Positions 60,517-64,000 of a DNA stretch of 64,000 bases are shown in pieces. This DNA is from Rostratula benghalensis. Taxonomy: Eukaryota > Chordata > Aves > Charadriiformes > Rostratulidae. Position 1 is the stretch's first letter, and every line of letters starts with the position of its first letter. Location of the stretch: positions 612,067 through 676,066 of the forward strand of contig VXAI01000089.1 in assembly GCA_013399305.1 (NCBI GenBank). Direction: 5' to 3'. Under the pieces are notes generated by a model, which was not told where the DNA came from, did not search any database, and saw nothing but the letters and a program-made list of their open reading frames with translations. Made by a program: the position numbers and the translations under genes.

Positions 60517-63500
60517 GACAATGCTCCAAAGCAAGCTGTCAGGCAGGATGTTATAGGAGCGCATAGCCTAAATCCAGCTCCTCTGGTCATGCAAGGATTA
60601 ATTCATTGGTCAGAAAATAAAGGACCTCCTACCTTGCCAAATATAACAACTCCATTCTGCCTTCCAGAAAAACTGCTCTCTGAATCACCCTGCCTGCTAA
60701 CTTCTCAGTTTGATTCCTCAGTGGAAGCTGCCGGCAAATTCCAGTTTAATGTATCTGTTTACTATTATAAAGCTGTAGAATTCCTGGAGTTTTTAATAGA
60801 AACTTTTCTAGATATCTTTTACCTACATACTTTTAATACATTTTTGTTTTTTAATACTTAACTGAAGTGTTATAATATTGGTGTAGCTATTTTATCACAG
60901 AAGAGCTTTAGAATTTTGCAAACAGGACCACTGTAATGCAGATATGTTAGGAAGAAGCATCAGTAATGTATAGAAAGCCATATTATGGCAAAAGTTCAAA
61001 AGGAAATCTCCCTCTTCAGAAAAAAATCCCCTAATATCTGTGAAGTCCAGTCTGAGCAGGGAGATCCTCAATATTCAGGATTTTGGGGATATTTACATAA
61101 TAAATTTTTGGAATTACATTGGGCTAAACCCTACCTTTTTCTTTGAAAAATATTGTTCTGAAACTCAGATAAAGAACAAGCAGAAAGCATCAGAATGACA
61201 GACCACTTTCTATGGTACCCTCCCCGCCCTCCCCCTTGCTCACAGAAAAAGGGAAGACACTGAAACTGTATCTCCTCCCTGGGGACCACTGATTTCCCAT
61301 AATGGCCCTGTGTAGCTTCAGGCTTGAAGTGCAGCTTGCAGCAGCCACTTTTGCTACTCAAACACCATTAACACATCAACCTCCAACATATCAGTACAAA
61401 TCTAGAAGGTGATTTAAACTGATTTTGTGTTCCGTGTAGGTCCTCAGCCCCACGTGAGATACAAGCAGTAATTTTGAAACCTAACCTTTCTGGAATAAAT
61501 GAATCCTGCTGAAATAGGAATTGATGGTACCAGGCTATGCAATTTAATCCAAACCAAGACTACCCAAAAACCATATGGAAGTCTTTCTGACTTTTAAAAT
61601 AGATATCCTTGCATTGTCCATAGGTTAAAAACTTCTATGCTGTGACTCCTAGTCAAAGATCTTTCCATCTGCACCTGCAGACATGTTATTGCAGAAAGAC
61701 AATCCTTCTTTTAAATCCTTAGGGATTCTCAGCACTATGAGAAATTTACTATCCTGTTATTTTTAATGTTGTCTAAATAAATGTAGTGTTTTTCCTTGTT
61801 CAGCATGCTAAATCTCTTATCCTGTCTCCCAAGTCTGATTCTGAAAAACTGGGGACTTTGAAGTATATATTACTGTCTGATAATTTGGTTACTGTGAACA
61901 CATAATTATTAAGTTGTTTACCAAATTTTGTTCAATTACAGAACCTCAGGGACTATTACGCAAGGGATTCCACAGGTACTTATATTATATTCTATGTGCG
62001 GTGGTCATGCACCTGCAGTATCTGAAAATACACTACTCAACACAAGTGCACGGAAAGGCATATACTTTAATTTTCTTTTCTCATATCCATTTCTCACACA
62101 ACCAGTCTCCCCACTCCAATACCATGACCATTTGTCATCACTCTTCTCTTAACCTCTCAACCTCTTGTCCCAATCTGTGATGTGTCTCATAATCCTCAAT
62201 CATCTACTTACTACACAAATACCTCCATATATTTTTTCCTTTAAGCTGAGCTTGTGCTCCCTGCTTCATCCTTTCTTAGTCTCCTTCTGCTCCCTGAACA
62301 TTGAAACTGCTTATGTATATGCAACAGGCACTAAGAGGAGCTGGTAAGTGGAACGGGACCTGTGGTGGCACACAACTTATGAAGAGTAGGTGCCTGTATA
62401 GAGGGGTTTACTCCTGGCTTAAGGCCACATACCTGCAGTTCAACCTGGCACCACTTGCCACGCTGTAATGGGTTTACAAGTAACAGATTCTTCCACTCTG
62501 ACACAGCAGAGAAAAAAATTTAACATTACTTCAACATTCACCTCAACTATCATTTTTACTCTCCTCTCCTGGCCTTTGACACAGCATTTTATACCAAGAA
62601 AATAACTTCTCAGAAAAGAAGAAAAGGAAAAAAAAGCCAAAACCCAACACAACACCTCACCCAAAAAACCCCCAAGTCCCCAGATGCTTCCAGCGGCACT
62701 CATTAAATTCTCCTTTTTTTTTCCTTCCCTGGCTGTCTTTGCATACGTCTACAGAATCATGATTAGTAGAGAGTAGGGAAAAACAGGCTAGCTTTCAAAT
62801 AGTAATGTTAACCACTGTAAATTCAATTTCAACCAGACAACTACCCAAAAAGCTGCGGACGTGTTTGTTTGATTAGACCATGCCGCCATGCCTGCTTAAA
62901 CTGTTAGAAGGAATATCTCAGATGTGGAGGGCTTTGCACTCTAACCATCAGGAATAGAAAGCGTAATGAAGAGAAGGTGCGAGTGTTTTGACATTACCGG
63001 ATTATACAAATTTGTGTATAGATACAGCTGTAAAAACGCCAGCAAACATATTTGCTAGTCTAGATAAGAACAGAGTAATTTGCAGGCTACAATAGCTCTC
63101 ACCCAGAAGGAAGATTTATGCAAATTGGGTGGATAAATGAATAAGACAAATGTTCACTTGAAAAAATTTATGGCCCCAATAGAAACAAAGAAACTGTGTA
63201 TAAAGTTATTCCACATGTGTATATGAAAATATACATAATTTGCAAATATGATTGTAATGAATGTACATGCAGAAGAAACCACTATATGGGTAAATTACAG
63301 AATAACTTCCTACAGGCCTCCTGCATTAGTCAACACATCCCAGTATTACTAATTTGTCCATGTAATATATACAAGAAATAAAAATACAACGCTGATAATC
63401 TGCTTGAACTAGATAGTTGCAGACTGTTTATCCAGTCCACTCAAGGGTTACCTGTTATTTTTGTGATTTATTTTCAGAAAATTAGGCCTCATTTCCTTAA

Positions 63501-64000
63501 GAGCAGATAGGTTATTTGGTGTGTGTATCTAGTATTCTATAATGGAATTAAGAGAGAATCCATACAGGTAGGCAAGCAGCTTTGGCCCAGTGATGCAGAA
63601 GGGTACCAGAAAGAGTTCCTGGAAGCTCCTGCATCCAGCAACATACTGCAACACAGCACAACTTCTAGCTTGTTTCTGGTACAAGTATTATGGAGGGCAG
63701 CCATAGTATATTGACTTTATACATTGCTCTGACTACTGAACTTGATTAACAAACTGCATACACACAGCAAGGTACCAAGTGCCAAGGACGTTGTTTTCCT
63801 TTAGAACTGATGTTCAGGTGATTTTGTTTACTCCAATGTAAGTAAAAAAAATATTCAGGCTAAGAACATCTAAAATGTGCATCTGGAGTAAGCTATTTGG
63901 TGAGAAATGTCTCAAGTAAGACATCATCACGGCTGGAAAATACAAAATACTCTGTGAAATATCAGTCTTTTTAAACTGTACTGGTTCTTTCAACCTAAGC

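Larger units (their letters stand above)
57401..64000. other. Gene-poor AT-rich stretch at the right edge
   Basis: No CR1 and no identified gene. It contains an assembly gap (59339-59478), A(22) at 60495-60516 and a cluster of splice-like segments on the plus strand (60014-60055, 60206-60336, 61942-61975, 62755 onward). Of these, 60206-60336 is the best candidate exon. Confidence 0.5.

Noticed and set aside
1..64000. CTXN3, CCDC192 or SLC12A2 exon 2 within the window
   Set aside because: Expected neighbours from the human locus were looked for by protein motif; nothing matched.
1..64000. tRNA, rRNA, CRISPR or prokaryote-like operons
   Set aside because: No tRNA-type boxes, spaced repeats or ribosome-binding-site/ORF arrays were seen. 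The window is vertebrate nuclear DNA.

Overview
This looks like a bird genome (nuclear, AT-rich, very gene-poor). The evidence is about a dozen CR1-type LINE fragments with the typical avian 3' ends (repeats of an 8-base ATTCTGTG/ATTCTATG unit) and one recognisable coding exon, exon 1 of SLC12A2 (the Na-K-2Cl cotransporter NKCC1). SLC12A2 lies on chromosome Z in chicken, so a Z-linked origin is likely, but this is inference from synteny and not visible in the sequence.

Layout. Positions 1-4801 are the beginning of SLC12A2 intron 1 (the gene runs on the minus strand and leaves the window on the left). No exon 2 is seen. It holds a diverged ~85-base direct duplication, an everted AGGTCA repeat and several homopolymer tracts. 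Positions 4802-5392 are coding exon 1 (197 codons), ending in a clean GTGAGC donor. A large CpG island (about 4590-6480) covers the exon, the 5' UTR and the promoter. It carries GC boxes, a CACGTG E-box and a palindromic TCTCGCGAGA element. Two GTAAGC donor-like sites on the plus strand at the far edge of the island suggest a divergent transcript, as known for the human locus (SLC12A2-DT/LINC01184).

Positions 6600-64000 hold no gene I can identify. They contain: eleven avian CR1 fragments (8 on minus, 3 on plus), the longest and best preserved at 29235-30403 with a broken reverse-transcriptase C-terminal frame; one much older L3/CR1-like LINE remnant (about 9565-11130); A/T tracts and microsatellites; two assembly gaps (43059-43628 and 59339-59478); and several small perfect hairpins. 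A few plus-strand segments have splice-like borders and a protein-like open frame (7499-7876, 21988-22184, 54595-54871, 60206-60336). I report them as weak candidates only.

No viral, CRISPR or bacterial-type system is present. The most interesting signals are the bidirectional CpG-island promoter with its TCTCGCGAGA element, the candidate divergent transcript(s), and a perfect 14-bp inverted repeat embedding an octamer (ATTTGCAT) motif at 16602-16634.
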